From the NCBI GenBank assembly GCA_035566895.1, contig DATMQA010000152.1:1-64000 (forward strand): DNA of 64,000 nucleotides. Direction: 5' to 3'. Position 1 is the first letter of the stretch, and each line of letters begins with the position of its first letter. Below the pieces are notes generated by a model that worked only from the letters and a program-made list of their open reading frames with translations, did not search any database and was not told where the DNA came from. The position numbers and the translations under genes are program-made. This DNA comes from DATMQA01 sp035566895. GTDB lineage: Bacteria; Verrucomicrobiota; Verrucomicrobiia; Limisphaerales; UBA8199. Of this stretch, positions 49,801-60,100 are shown piece after piece.

Positions 49801-52531
49801 CGCGAGCACTCAGCTGAGCCGTTCGGGCTGGGTGGCCAGCTCCAGCACTTCGGGCAGTGATGTGCCTGCCAACGCCCTGGACGGCAATCCCAGCACCCGG
49901 TGGTCCACCGACAGAAGCCAGGCTCCCGGGCAGTGGTTCCAAGTGGACATGCGGGCCAATTATACCGTGTTCCAGGTCAATCTGGATGCCACGGCTTCAC
50001 CGAATGATTATCCGCGCGGCTATCAGGTTAATCTTTCCACCGATGGAAATAATTGGGGCAGCCCGGTTGCCGTGGGCAACGGCGGGGGCGCCGTCACGGC
50101 GATCCAATTTCCCGCGCATAGTGCGCGCTACATCCGTGTGACTCAAACGGGCTCGGCCGGAAACTATTGGAGCATTCATGAGTTTTATGCGTTTGGCTTG
50201 AGCGCACCCACCACCCCCACGGGCCTGGCGGCGCTCGCTGGCTACGCTCAGGTGACCTTAAGTTGGTCTACCTCCTTGAACGCGACAAGTTACAATGTCA
50301 ACCGGTCAACTACCAGCGGCGGGCCCTACAGCGTCATTGCCAGCGGTGTGACGAGCACGGGCTATACGAACACCGGCTTGGCCAACGGAACGACCTACTA
50401 CTACGTGGTCTCGGCCACGAATGCGTTAGGTCAAAGCGGCAACTCGGCCGAGGTGAGCGCAACGCCGAACCCGGTGCCTGTGCCCAACGTGCCGACCGGG
50501 TTAACCGCCCTGGCGGGCGCTGGTCAGGTAGCATTGAGTTGGTCAGCGTCTTCGAACGCGGCCAGTTACAACGTCAAGCGCTCCACGACGAGTGGGGGCC
50601 CATATTCCTTGGCGGCCACGAATGTAACCGGCTTGGCCTATACCGACACGGGGTTGGTCAGCGGCACCCAATATTACTACGTGGTTTCGGCGGTCAACGG
50701 AAGCGGTGAGAGCGCCAACTCCAGCGAAGTCAACGCCACTCCGTCCAATGATGTGTACTGGCTGGGTGCTGTGGACGCCAATTGGACGACGAGCGGCAAC
50801 TGGTCGAACGCCCCAGTCACGGGGCAGCGGGTGGTGTATGATGCCACGTCGGTGAGCAATTTTGCCCAGACGCTCGGGCAAAACTGGAGTATCAATGGCA
50901 TCCGGGTCGGGAGCCCCGGCGGGGACATCGTGCTTTCAGGAGGCAACACCCTTAGCAATGCGGGCGGAATTGATATGTCCGCGGCGACCCGCAATCTGTC
51001 GCTAAATACGCCGCAGGTGCTTACCGCCGACCAGACTTGGTTTGTGGGGACCGGTGGAGCGCTAACCAATGCCTCCGCGGGCACAGTGGCCAACGGGGGA
51101 TACAGTTTTTCAATCAGCAACTCGGGCAATGTGTATGTGTATGGCTCGATCAGCGGAAATGGGCCGGTAATCAAGAATGGCAGCGGCACGGTAACCTGGG
51201 GCAGCCAAGGGTCCTACACCGGTGGGACAATGATCAGTGGCGGCACCGTGGCCCATCTGAGCGGCGTCAACGGACTTGGGCTCGCCTGGTCTCCAGTGGC
51301 GGTCACCAGCGGCGGGACGTGGAGCCTTAATGGGATCAGCGCCAGCGCCACGACTGTGTCGTTGACCAACGGCAACTGCGGGGTCAACAAGAGCGGGAAT
51401 CTCAATTTCTTCAACTTGGCGTCCAGTGGCATTTCCAGCATTGGGGTCAGCGAGCTAAAGATAGGCCAGGACGCGGCGGGGGGCATCTACACGGTAAACT
51501 TCAACGTGGTGGACGGGACGCTGACGCTCAACGTCAACAGACTATATAACTATACCTCGACCGCAACTGGCAGTGTGGTGAAGGTGGGCAGCGGAACATT
51601 GCTGGTGAGCAGCATGGGGACGAGCTACAAGGGGAGCACCACAATCCAGGGCGGGGTGATACAGGTGGGGACGCTGGCCAACGGCGGAACCGACAGCCAC
51701 ATAGGGCAGTCCAGCAACGCGGCGGCCAACCTGGTGCTCAACGGCGGGAGCCTGAGGTACGTGGGCGCAGCAGTTGGGATTGACCGGCTCTTCAGCGTCG
51801 GCAGCGCGGGCGGGACTTTGGATGCTTCAGGTAGCGGAGCGCTGACACTGAACAACACTGGGGCGATGGGGTTTGCAGACAGCGGTTCGCACAGTGTAAC
51901 ACTTACAGGCAGTTCGACGGCGGCCAACACGCTGGCGGCGGCGATAGGCAACAATGGTGGGCCGACGACGCTTCTAAAGAGCGGAACAGGGTCCTGGAGC
52001 CTGAGCGGGGCCAGCAGCTTTAGCGGGGGCACGGTTGTACCCGGGGGCACGCTGACGGTGGGCGCCGGCGCGACGTTGGGAAGTGGCAACCTGAGCGTGA
52101 GCAACGGAGCGGTCTGCGTCCTTCAGAATGCCGGCGCGTTGTCCAGCGGGGCTTATGTGTATCTGAACGGAACGCTGAACCTGGCCTATAGCGGGACCAA
52201 CACAGTGAGCCGGCTTTACGTCGGGGGCGTGTTGCAGCCCGCCGGGGTGTGGAACGCGGTGCGGGACGGGCATTTTGCCGGGGCGGGCAGTTTGAATGTG
52301 ACTGCGGGAAGCGCGACGGGTCCGATAGTTCTCCAAGTCAGCGGGCTTTCAGGCGGCGGGCTTCAATTGTCGTGGACCAACAGCGCCGTCGACCTCTATT
52401 ACACGCCGAGCCTGACGCCGCCGGTGGTCTGGTCGCTGGTAACCAATCAGGCGAGCTTTTCCAACGGCCAGTGGACCTTGACCCTGCCCACCGGCACCAA
52501 CGGCAACGGGTTCTATCGCCTGCGCCAGTAA
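46808..52531 (+). CDS. Secreted multidomain glycosidase-like/tectonin/autotransporter-repeat protein
   Basis: 1907 residues. Order by residue: signal (to about 40), a CBM6/35-like module (about 40-145, GEWIQYQQVWL, YHDLKVVFESSG), and a catalytic-like barrel (about 160-560, IIGFEHHEATSYPAS, FWESGGIALGFYNHYGYYP, HPEWVYPNQH) resembling DUF5010/GH99-type proteins. Then tectonin propeller blades (586-805, repeated VSVGxxxVWG), FN3 (817-905), FN3 (908-995), F5/8 discoidin (1001-1130), FN3 (1134, 1226), and autotransporter-associated beta-strand repeats (1315-1835). It ends NGNGFYRLRQ. There is no C-terminal beta-barrel, so the autotransporter repeats are not a classical type V system. It is a probable binding and degrading enzyme. 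Confidence 0.82.
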   Translation: MWSQTSISRRNDSGLKHCLGRLSAPVLSSFALCLNCYAGSWYVGNTAPGEWIQYQQVWLANGHYRFTARAGATNSGAALHVEIDGTAVKPGVIIPNTGRMDVFTNVHCGSTNVSQGYHDLKVVFESSGLSLDWFMLAKDTDTTNGVKLTDITMVRPPTNGMLIAPIIGFEHHEATSYPASSAQQLGIPDIPDINGHQFSEYQLTNWYGVPMYRDFDRRSDRYWDVLVEQLLASRAQVPFLHCRETADFNNSLQTRAYAPGGGWYEGRWLEKFSEAVARNPQAVSSLKMGMFWESGGIALGFYNHYGYYPGWGTSNFVDYVMQDWIQPWFDNIPRELLFQPVTNRPVISFFASNPDNIVRDGQMSTFMAQFRSEMVARYGMDPLIIMPVGGGVDPATEAQGWGQANWVTWDGPLCTSNYLNGTYWCTASSGSRRRLDTVWLNDWNPVSNTGTPNTNDANGHDSHQPRLDSNGNSMMWSALNQAYSVGSQFVQEEGFYNISEGNSIFRSYHPEWVYPNQHLAAMRDFADTNTATLMFEAEACDSYYKTITNDNTGGTYRKEWYRPTTLDVYRPLHNALPWKQMNAGSATLVKISAGFFDAWALDSSGRVWAQTIMGDVNSWQQVSTPQNFTCVSVGKCYAWGIAGTTVYSAQIPNNGWTSWSTGGWSQRSGSMTQLSVGATEVWAVNSSAQVFRRPVDGSGDWTQVSGTMTQISVGDAFVWAMNGGNIYYSLTSLASPSWTQCPNPNNIINVQVGSDEVWGVTASGSVYRMSASGAGTWDLVDGNRNSVSVGDGYVWGLSGSTPYCRRLEGFALSGVPMTPFTPKATPATGQVKLLWTLCSGATNYNIKRATASGGPYTTIANVSSVSYIYPYVDSTAANGTTYYYVVSALNGSGESTNSPEVSATPQSQVPAAPSNLTVPSFVSGQLQIAWTDTSGNESGFKIERKVGVGGTYVQIAVVPAGVTSFTDTVLAGSDYYYRVRAYNAAGNSGYSNEAMLSTASTQLSRSGWVASSSTSGSDVPANALDGNPSTRWSTDRSQAPGQWFQVDMRANYTVFQVNLDATASPNDYPRGYQVNLSTDGNNWGSPVAVGNGGGAVTAIQFPAHSARYIRVTQTGSAGNYWSIHEFYAFGLSAPTTPTGLAALAGYAQVTLSWSTSLNATSYNVNRSTTSGGPYSVIASGVTSTGYTNTGLANGTTYYYVVSATNALGQSGNSAEVSATPNPVPVPNVPTGLTALAGAGQVALSWSASSNAASYNVKRSTTSGGPYSLAATNVTGLAYTDTGLVSGTQYYYVVSAVNGSGESANSSEVNATPSNDVYWLGAVDANWTTSGNWSNAPVTGQRVVYDATSVSNFAQTLGQNWSINGIRVGSPGGDIVLSGGNTLSNAGGIDMSAATRNLSLNTPQVLTADQTWFVGTGGALTNASAGTVANGGYSFSISNSGNVYVYGSISGNGPVIKNGSGTVTWGSQGSYTGGTMISGGTVAHLSGVNGLGLAWSPVAVTSGGTWSLNGISASATTVSLTNGNCGVNKSGNLNFFNLASSGISSIGVSELKIGQDAAGGIYTVNFNVVDGTLTLNVNRLYNYTSTATGSVVKVGSGTLLVSSMGTSYKGSTTIQGGVIQVGTLANGGTDSHIGQSSNAAANLVLNGGSLRYVGAAVGIDRLFSVGSAGGTLDASGSGALTLNNTGAMGFADSGSHSVTLTGSSTAANTLAAAIGNNGGPTTLLKSGTGSWSLSGASSFSGGTVVPGGTLTVGAGATLGSGNLSVSNGAVCVLQNAGALSSGAYVYLNGTLNLAYSGTNTVSRLYVGGVLQPAGVWNAVRDGHFAGAGSLNVTAGSATGPIVLQVSGLSGGGLQLSWTNSAVDLYYTPSLTPPVVWSLVTNQASFSNGQWTLTLPTGTNGNGFYRLRQ

Positions 52532-52589
52532 GCGGACGAGAGCAACACAGAGGCTAAACTCCCGGGTGCATCCGCTCACCGCCCCCGAA

Positions 52590-52610
52590 CTCCTCGCTTT
52601 TGAGGATGGC
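52590..52610 (+). promoter_or_regulatory. Palindromic GAGGATA motif, site 4
   Basis: CTCCTCGCTTTTGAGGATGG. It overlaps the earliest open-frame TTG of the next gene (52600), so the real start must be downstream (52648). A downstream GGCAAAC...CATGAC context is shared with site 3. Confidence 0.72.
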
Positions 52611-52647
52611 AGGGACGTCAGGCTCGTGGCAAACTACAGGCTGCCTC

Positions 52648-55600
52648 ATGACCTCGAAGAGTATTCGTTCCAGGCAACCTGATTCATGTCGGAGTTGCCC
52701 GACAAGGACTCGCGCGCGCGTTTTTTGGCTGGCTCTGGTGCTTGTGCAGACACTTAAGCCCTGTTTTGCGGACGTCTTGAACCGAACGGGTTGGGTGGTG
52801 AGCGCGTCGGTCGGCAGTTACCCCGGCAACGCAATTGACGGCGACATCACCACGCGCTGGACCACCGGCGTCTCCCAGGCTCCCGGCCAGTGGTTTCAGG
52901 TGGATATGGGCGGGGGCACGCCGCCCACCTTTACCAACTTGGTGCTGGATGCCGGCAGTTCCACCGGCGATTATCCGCGCGGCTACCAGGTGAATGTGTC
53001 CAACGACGGCACGAACTGGTCCAGCCCGGTCGCCACCGGGGCCGGCTCCTCGGCTGTGACCAGCATCAGTTTTGCCGCGCGGACCGCCCGATACATCCGC
53101 ATTACTCAGACCGGCAGCAATGGACTGTGGTGGAGCATTCATGAACTCAACGTCGATGGAATCGGCGCGCCGCCACCGCCGGCTGGCGTGACCGAGACGC
53201 TCGGAACGGGACAAGCCACCATCAACTGGGAAGCTTCTCCGGGCGCAACAAGCTATAACGTCAAACGCTCGACCACCTACGGCGGACCCTACACGGTGCT
53301 GGCTTCCAATCTGACGGGGCTAATCTACGTTGATAACCGGACCGTCAGCGGGACGCTCTATTTTTACGTCATCTCCGCCAATAACCCCTACGGTGAGAGC
53401 GCCGACTCCGTTCAGGCGAAACTCGGCTGGAGAGTCGTTATCCCCTCGCTGAACACGAACGAGATGGTGGTGGCCGCCACCACGCCCCAGGAGTATGGAG
53501 CCAAAGGCGACGGCATTACCGATGACAGCGCGGCTTTTCAGGCTGCCATGAATGCGGTGTACAATTCCGGCGGCTCAGGCGGGGGCGTGGTTTTCGTACC
53601 GGCCGGCCATTATGCCTTCTACACTAATTTGAATATCCCCGTCGGGGTGACCTTGCACGGGGATTGGCAGGATTGGTCCCGCAACGGCAACGGCATGGTC
53701 GGAACGACCTTCAAGGTCTATTACGGCGCCGGCCAGACGACTAACACTCCGTTTATCTTCCTGAACAGTTCCACCGCCTTGAAGGGGGTGAATATTTGGT
53801 ATCCCAACCAGAACGCCAACCACATCGTGGCTTATCCCTATTCCATCGGCCTTAGCTCGGATTCCATGCTGCAGAATGTGGCGTTGGTCAATTCCTATCA
53901 GGGAATTCAGATGACCGGGGGAAGCAAGGCGATCGTATCGACGGTGGCCGGCACCCCCCTCCTCACCGGCATCACCATGGATCAGATTTATGATATTCCT
54001 CACGCGGAGGACATCCGGTTCTCGCCCGATATCTGGCCAGCCGCCGGGGTGACCAACGCGCCGGGTGCCGGCGGGCCGCATGCAGCCTGGATGCGAGCCA
54101 ATGGGCAAGGCATGGTGTTGATCCGCGTGGACGGGTTGATTGCCATGGACACCTACATCAGCGGCTACAACATCGGCATCATGTGCACCAATACCGGCAA
54201 CGGGGATCCGGGCGCCACCTTTTACATGGGCGCGGTCAGCAATTGCGCCACGGCCCTGCTGGCGCAGAACATGCCGGGTGCGTTGGGGCTGATGTTTGCC
54301 GCCTTCACCCTGGATGGCGACACCGCCGTCAATCGCACTCGCACCGATAGCGATGCCAACGTGCAGTTTAACCGGTGCCAGATTGTTGGGCACAACGGTC
54401 CGGCGGTCAGTTCCACCGGGACCGGCTGGCATTCGTGGATGCAATTTCAAAACTGCACCATCTCCAATGCGCTGCAACTCAATGCCGGCGTGTTCAACGC
54501 GGTCAATTGCACGTTGCTCGGCGCGACGCAATGCGTGATGAGTGCTGGCGCCACCCGCGCCGCCTTTACCGGTTGCACCTTTAGTCCGGTCAAAAGCATC
54601 GTTAACGCAGGCAATCCGGGCAGCCTGCTCATCGACAGCAGAGGCGCGAGTTCGAATGCGATGCCGATCATTTATTGGACGAATATCGTCAACGATTATC
54701 TGTCCCGGCGGCCGGCCAAAACCGATCTCTTTGTGGCAACAAACGCGCCGTGGGGCGCGACCGGAAACGGTTCGACCGATGATACGGCGTCGATCCAAAG
54801 CGCGCTCAATGCCGCGGGCGCCAATGGCGGAGGCATTGTTTTTCTGCCGGGCGGCAAATATCGGCTCACCAGCACGCTGGATGTACCTCAGGGTGTCGAA
54901 CTGCGGGGACCTTACGAGCTGCGGCACCGTACCTGGCCGGGACCGGACGGCAAAGCCAAAGGCGCGGTGCTCCAGCCCTATGGGGGGCAAGGCAGCACCA
55001 CCGGACCGGCGGCGATTGCGCTGGAGGCCAACAGCGGCCTGGTGGGCGTCACCATCAGCTATGAAAGCCAGAGTTCCAATTGCTTTGCCTTCCCGCCGGC
55101 CATCCAGGGGCGCGGCGGCAATGTCTATGTTATTGGGGTAGTCTGTCCGAATCCCTACTACTATGTGGATCTGGACACTTACACCTGCACCAACCACTTT
55201 CTCTACCTGGTAGATGGCTGGGCGCTCCTGACCGGCTATAAAGTGGGCCACGGGTCCTCCGGCTCAATTGTGGATTGCCAGGGTAACTGGACTTACTGGA
55301 TCGACAACTACGACTCTCAGAGCAGTTTGCCTGGCAGTGTGCAGGCACCGGTGCAGAATTTTGTCGCCCACAACATGCAGTCCTATGTGCTGGGCGATTG
55401 CACCGAACTTCTGGTTAAGGATTTCAATATTATCGAAAACACCTTCCTGATGGCCAAAGACCAGGGCGGCAAGGGACCCAACGCCACCCTGATCGGCGAT
55501 TACTGTGACGCCACCGTCCAGGGAATTGTGCTGGATGCGGCCGGGCCTTGCATGATCAACGCGGTGAACACGCCGATGTGCGTCTTTAACTTCGGCAGCT

Positions 55601-57120
55601 ACAGCGATCTGGCCACCACCCTGGTGGGCGTGTTGAGCACGACCAACTTTCAGGGCACAGCCCGGTTCTTCAACACGATTCTCTTTGCCGGGCCCTATTG
55701 GGACTTCAACATCAATGGCGGAGATGTCGGCCTGGAGGTGGTTCACATGGACAACGCCAACATGGACAGCGCGGTCAATGGCGGGGTGTTCCGCCTGGTC
55801 AATAATTCCTCCCGCAACACCGGCGGCAACAGCTCGCCTTACAATGTGACCTTTGCCTCAGGCGCCGGCCTTGCCGGCAAGACGAACGAATTCATCGGCT
55901 GTTACAATTACTACGGCTATACCTGCACCAATGTCAATGCGACTAATCCTGTCAATGTGTGGGGCAACTTCGGATTAGCTCCCGCACCGGTGGTGTCGGG
56001 GCTGACGGCTACGCCGGGCGGCTCGCAGGTGACGGTGAGCTGGATGGCTGCCACCAATGTCACCAGCTATAACGTCAAGCGAGCCAGCTCCAGCAGCGGG
56101 CCCTTCGTACTGCTGGCCAATACCTCGGCCACAAACTATCTCGATACCGATGTGGTCTCCAACGCGACTTATTATTATGTGGTTTCAACCCTCAGCGCGT
56201 TGGGCGAGGGGCCGGATTCTGCGGTGGTCAGCAGCCGGGATGTGCTGTTAAGCCGGAGCGGCTGGGTGGTTAGCGCTTCGGTAGGCGGCTCGCCGGGCAA
56301 TGCGATTGACGGCAACCTGTCTACCCGCTGGTCCACCGATACGCTCCAAACCAACGGCCAGTGGTTCCAGGTGGACATGCTTTCGGCCAAAACGATTTTC
56401 AAGATCGTTTTGGACACCACGCCTTCGCCCAATGATTACCCGCGAGGCTACCAGGTCACTCTGTCCAATGATGGAAGCAATTGGGGCAGCCCAGTCGCCA
56501 CCGGAGCCGGAAATTCGGCAGTGACCACCATAACGTTTGCCCCGCAGACCGCTCGGTATCTCCGCATCACGCAAACCGGCACGGCCTCGGGAAACTATTG
56601 GAGCATTCATGAGCTGTACATCTACGGGACGCCGCCGACGACTCCGGACCCGCTGGTGGCGGTGCCCGGGACCAATCAAGTCGCTTTGAGTTGGTTCATT
56701 CCCCAGAGCGCGACCAGCTATAACGTCAAACGTGCGACCAACCCGGCCGGCCCTTACACCATTATCGCCACCCCGACTTCATCCAGGTGGACCGTGTCCA
56801 ACGCGCTCATCGGGAGATATCTCTACTACGTGGTTTCGGCCCTCAACTCTGTGGGTGAAAGCGGCGATTCCACCCCGGTGTGCGCCGCCGCCGTGCCCCA
56901 AACGGTGACGCTTCAGCCGGCGGTTCAGGGCGGCTCCTTTGCCGTCGTGGCAACCGTGCTGCAAGGTCAAACCTGCGTGTTGGAAACCCGCACCAACTTG
57001 ACCCTCGGCGGATGGACCGCGGTGACGACCAACACCGCTGTCGCAAACGGCCCGCTGACTTTGACGGACCAATCAGGAGGCACCAACAAATGCCGCTTCT
57101 ATCGCTTGCGCTATCAATGA
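52648..57120 (+). CDS. Secreted double beta-helix (pectate_lyase_3-like) protein with discoidin and FN3 modules
   Basis: 1490 residues from the ATG at 52648, giving a signal peptide (RVFWLALVLVQTLKPCFA). Domains in order: F5/8 discoidin (about 45-170), FN3 (about 175-255), and a first right-handed beta-helix whose entry motif is QEYGAKGDGITDDSAAFQAA, with a second helix from ATGNGSTDDTASIQSALNAA and GGIVFLPGGKYRLTSTLDVP. Then FN3, a second discoidin, and FN3, ending CRFYRLRYQ. Proteins of this type cleave or bind pectin-like polysaccharides. The catalytic residues cannot be named. The next gene begins 6 nt later, so the two are an operon. Confidence 0.86.
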   Translation: MTSKSIRSRQPDSCRSCPTRTRARVFWLALVLVQTLKPCFADVLNRTGWVVSASVGSYPGNAIDGDITTRWTTGVSQAPGQWFQVDMGGGTPPTFTNLVLDAGSSTGDYPRGYQVNVSNDGTNWSSPVATGAGSSAVTSISFAARTARYIRITQTGSNGLWWSIHELNVDGIGAPPPPAGVTETLGTGQATINWEASPGATSYNVKRSTTYGGPYTVLASNLTGLIYVDNRTVSGTLYFYVISANNPYGESADSVQAKLGWRVVIPSLNTNEMVVAATTPQEYGAKGDGITDDSAAFQAAMNAVYNSGGSGGGVVFVPAGHYAFYTNLNIPVGVTLHGDWQDWSRNGNGMVGTTFKVYYGAGQTTNTPFIFLNSSTALKGVNIWYPNQNANHIVAYPYSIGLSSDSMLQNVALVNSYQGIQMTGGSKAIVSTVAGTPLLTGITMDQIYDIPHAEDIRFSPDIWPAAGVTNAPGAGGPHAAWMRANGQGMVLIRVDGLIAMDTYISGYNIGIMCTNTGNGDPGATFYMGAVSNCATALLAQNMPGALGLMFAAFTLDGDTAVNRTRTDSDANVQFNRCQIVGHNGPAVSSTGTGWHSWMQFQNCTISNALQLNAGVFNAVNCTLLGATQCVMSAGATRAAFTGCTFSPVKSIVNAGNPGSLLIDSRGASSNAMPIIYWTNIVNDYLSRRPAKTDLFVATNAPWGATGNGSTDDTASIQSALNAAGANGGGIVFLPGGKYRLTSTLDVPQGVELRGPYELRHRTWPGPDGKAKGAVLQPYGGQGSTTGPAAIALEANSGLVGVTISYESQSSNCFAFPPAIQGRGGNVYVIGVVCPNPYYYVDLDTYTCTNHFLYLVDGWALLTGYKVGHGSSGSIVDCQGNWTYWIDNYDSQSSLPGSVQAPVQNFVAHNMQSYVLGDCTELLVKDFNIIENTFLMAKDQGGKGPNATLIGDYCDATVQGIVLDAAGPCMINAVNTPMCVFNFGSYSDLATTLVGVLSTTNFQGTARFFNTILFAGPYWDFNINGGDVGLEVVHMDNANMDSAVNGGVFRLVNNSSRNTGGNSSPYNVTFASGAGLAGKTNEFIGCYNYYGYTCTNVNATNPVNVWGNFGLAPAPVVSGLTATPGGSQVTVSWMAATNVTSYNVKRASSSSGPFVLLANTSATNYLDTDVVSNATYYYVVSTLSALGEGPDSAVVSSRDVLLSRSGWVVSASVGGSPGNAIDGNLSTRWSTDTLQTNGQWFQVDMLSAKTIFKIVLDTTPSPNDYPRGYQVTLSNDGSNWGSPVATGAGNSAVTTITFAPQTARYLRITQTGTASGNYWSIHELYIYGTPPTTPDPLVAVPGTNQVALSWFIPQSATSYNVKRATNPAGPYTIIATPTSSRWTVSNALIGRYLYYVVSALNSVGESGDSTPVCAAAVPQTVTLQPAVQGGSFAVVATVLQGQTCVLETRTNLTLGGWTAVTTNTAVANGPLTLTDQSGGTNKCRFYRLRYQ

Positions 57121-57126
57121 GGCATC

Positions 57127-60100
57127 GTGAAGGCGTATAAAACAGTCATTTTTCCAGTCCTGGGTCTGGCTCTATTGGCGCTGAATAGTCTCTCGGGCTT
57201 TGCCGCCAGTCTTCCACCGGATGTTCTAGCCCAACTCACCAATTACAATGTGGCCTGGACCTCGCCGAGCACTAATGGCTCGCCGGGGTCCATGCCGCTC
57301 GGCGATGGCGACATCACCGGCAATGTCTGGGTGGAAAACAATGGCGGCGATTTGATGCTCTACATCGGCAAGTCCGACAGTTGGAGCGAAGGTACCCGGC
57401 TGTTAAAAATCGGGCGAGCCCGGATGCACTTCAACCCTAATCCATTTGTCGCCGGGGCGCCTTTTTCCCAGACGCTCGATTTCTATCACGGTGAAATTGA
57501 CATCGCCGCCGGTCAAACCGGCTCACAAGTCAACGTTCGGATTTGGGTTGACGCCAATCAGCCGGTGCTGCGGGTTGAAGCCAGCGGCCAGCAGGATTTC
57601 ACCCTATCCTGTTCCAATGAAGTCTGGCGCAGTGCGCCTTACACGCCAACGAACGGCACTCCCGACCCGCCCTCCGGTGGTTGGCGTGGTGTGAACACCG
57701 GCTGGACGGAGAGCGCGGACGTTGGCCTGTCGTTGGCCGACCGCCTGGTTTCCTATCATCGCAACGCCACGTCGCTGTATCAGACGATTCTGACGGGCGA
57801 GAACTTGAACGGGTACTGGACAACTTTCCCCGACCCGTACATCAACCGCACATTCGGCGCGACCATCAAAGCCCCCGGCTTCAACAAGGTAAACGACTAC
57901 ACGTTGCAATCACCCTCCGGCACCAATTTCGTGGTTTCCATTTATGCGTTCACAGCGCAAACGAGCGCCGCGACCGACTGGCAAAACCAGATGAGCAACC
58001 TCGTCTCGCAAGTCGAGGCGACGGACCTCGGAGCCGCCAGAACCAACCACTACAACTGGTGGGATGCGTTTTGGAACCGGAGCTGGATTTTTATCAGCGG
58101 TGATAGCAATGCCACCCTGGTCACCCAGGGCTACCTGGAGCAACGGTTTCTGGAAGCTTGCCAGGGCCGGGGAAGCTATCCGATCAAATTCAACGGCGGC
58201 ACCTTTACCTTCGATTACAACGGACAAAATGGCGATTACCGCCGATGGGGCCCAGGATACTGGAACCAGAACAGTCGCCACCTCTACTGGCCGCTGCTGG
58301 CCTCCGGCGACTTCGATCTGATGCAGCCGTGGTTCAATGCTTACACCAACATGCTGGGCCTGCAGGTGGCGGCGACCTCACATTATTACGGGCACGGCGG
58401 CGCGTTCTTTCCAGAGACGTTCAACTTTTTTGGCCTGTTCGAACTGACCGACTGGGGCGGCAGCAGCACGGCGACCAACGCCAGCAACACGTTCATCAAG
58501 TACCATTATCAAGGCGCGCTGGAAACGCTGGCCATGATGCTGGACTATTTCAGCTACACGCAGGACAGCGCGTTCGCGACCAACGACCTGGTGCCCTTTG
58601 GCACCCAGGTCATCCGCTTCTTCAACCAGCACTGGCCGAAGGTGAACGGAAAGCTGTTCTTCTATCCGGCCAATGCCTGTGAAATGTATTGGAGTTGCAC
58701 CAACTCCACCGATTACCTCGCCGGTTTGATGAACGACATTACGAAACTGGTGGCGCTGCCCACCAACTTCACCAGCCCGGCGTTAATCAGCGAATGGACC
58801 AATTGCTACGCCGCCCTCCCGCTCTTGCCGGCCAACGCCGGCGGCGCTTATATCATCCCCGCCCAAACTTACGGCGCCACCCACAATGCCGAGAACCCGG
58901 AATGCTACTGCATTTTTCCATACCGCCTTTATGGGATTGGCAAGGCGAATTTCGATATCGGCCTGGCCACCTTTAACCACCGGGTGATCAAGAACAACAA
59001 GAATTGCTGGAGCCAGGACGTGATCGAAGAGCCGCTGGTTGGCTTGACTGCCAGTGCCCAGGCGGACGCGCTCAGCAATTTTTCCCAAACCGACTCGCAA
59101 TGCCGGTTTCAAGCCTTCTGGACCTCGCACAACGACTATCTGCCGGACCTGGACAATGGCGGCGCCGCCATGACGGGATTGCAGTTCATGCTGCTCCAGT
59201 GCAGTGGCAACGAAATCCGGCCGCTCCCGTCCTGGCCTTCGAGCTGGAGCGTTGATTTCAAACTGTGCGCCCCCGGCAATACCACCGTCCGGCTCGTGCT
59301 TCAGGGCGGCAACCTCTCGCAGTTGACCGTCACTCCGTCCATCCGTTCCAATGACGTGGTCAAACCGACTCCGCCGGCTCCGACCGGTTTGCTCGCGACT
59401 GCAGGCAACGGCCGCGTCGGCTTGACCTGGACAGCTTCCACCGGGGCGAGCGGTTACAACGTAAAGCGAGGCACGTCGAGCGGCGGGCCCTACGCCACCA
59501 TCGCTTCAAGTCTAACCAAATCAAATTTCCTCGACACCGGTGTGCTTAACGGCACGGACTATTATTACGTTGTTGCGGCCACCAATTTTTGGGGCGAAGG
59601 CACCAATTCAGTTCCGGTGAGCGCCACGCCGACAACCAATGTCGCCGTGCGTTGGGAAGGCGACTTGATTGCCAACCTGCAATCCGCGGACTTGAACCCA
59701 AGTTCCAAGGTCTGGACCAACCGGACCAGCAACCCCAACGGTGTGGGCAACTTCTCCACCGTCGTCGGCGGGAATTTGAATGTGGCCAACCTTGGTTACG
59801 GTTCCGGCACGATTAAGGCCCTCTTCATCAATCAGGTTGGCGGCAATTCAGTGCAGTCTACCTTGAATGTCCCCACTGAAATCATCAGCAACAGCCCGGT
59901 ATCGGTTGACGCCTGGATTTATGCCGTGGATGTGAACCAGACAAGTTGCTATTTGAACTATGGTTACCAAGGTGGCAGCTCGTCCCCGATGAATGAACGG
60001 GAATTTGATTTTGACAGTGGTGGGCACGGCGTGATCACGGGCAATTATGGCCCGCTTGACACCGCCTGGACGACGCCACCCACGAGCGGCACCTGGCATT

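Noticed and set aside
51200..52318. Classical type V autotransporter
   Set aside because: Beta-strand repeats are present, but the protein ends in a small FYRL-type module and lacks any C-terminal outer-membrane barrel.
53575..55251. 558-codon minus-strand frame
   Set aside because: Opposite the beta-helix protein; no start context, signal or motif, and the plus-strand reading gives coherent domains.
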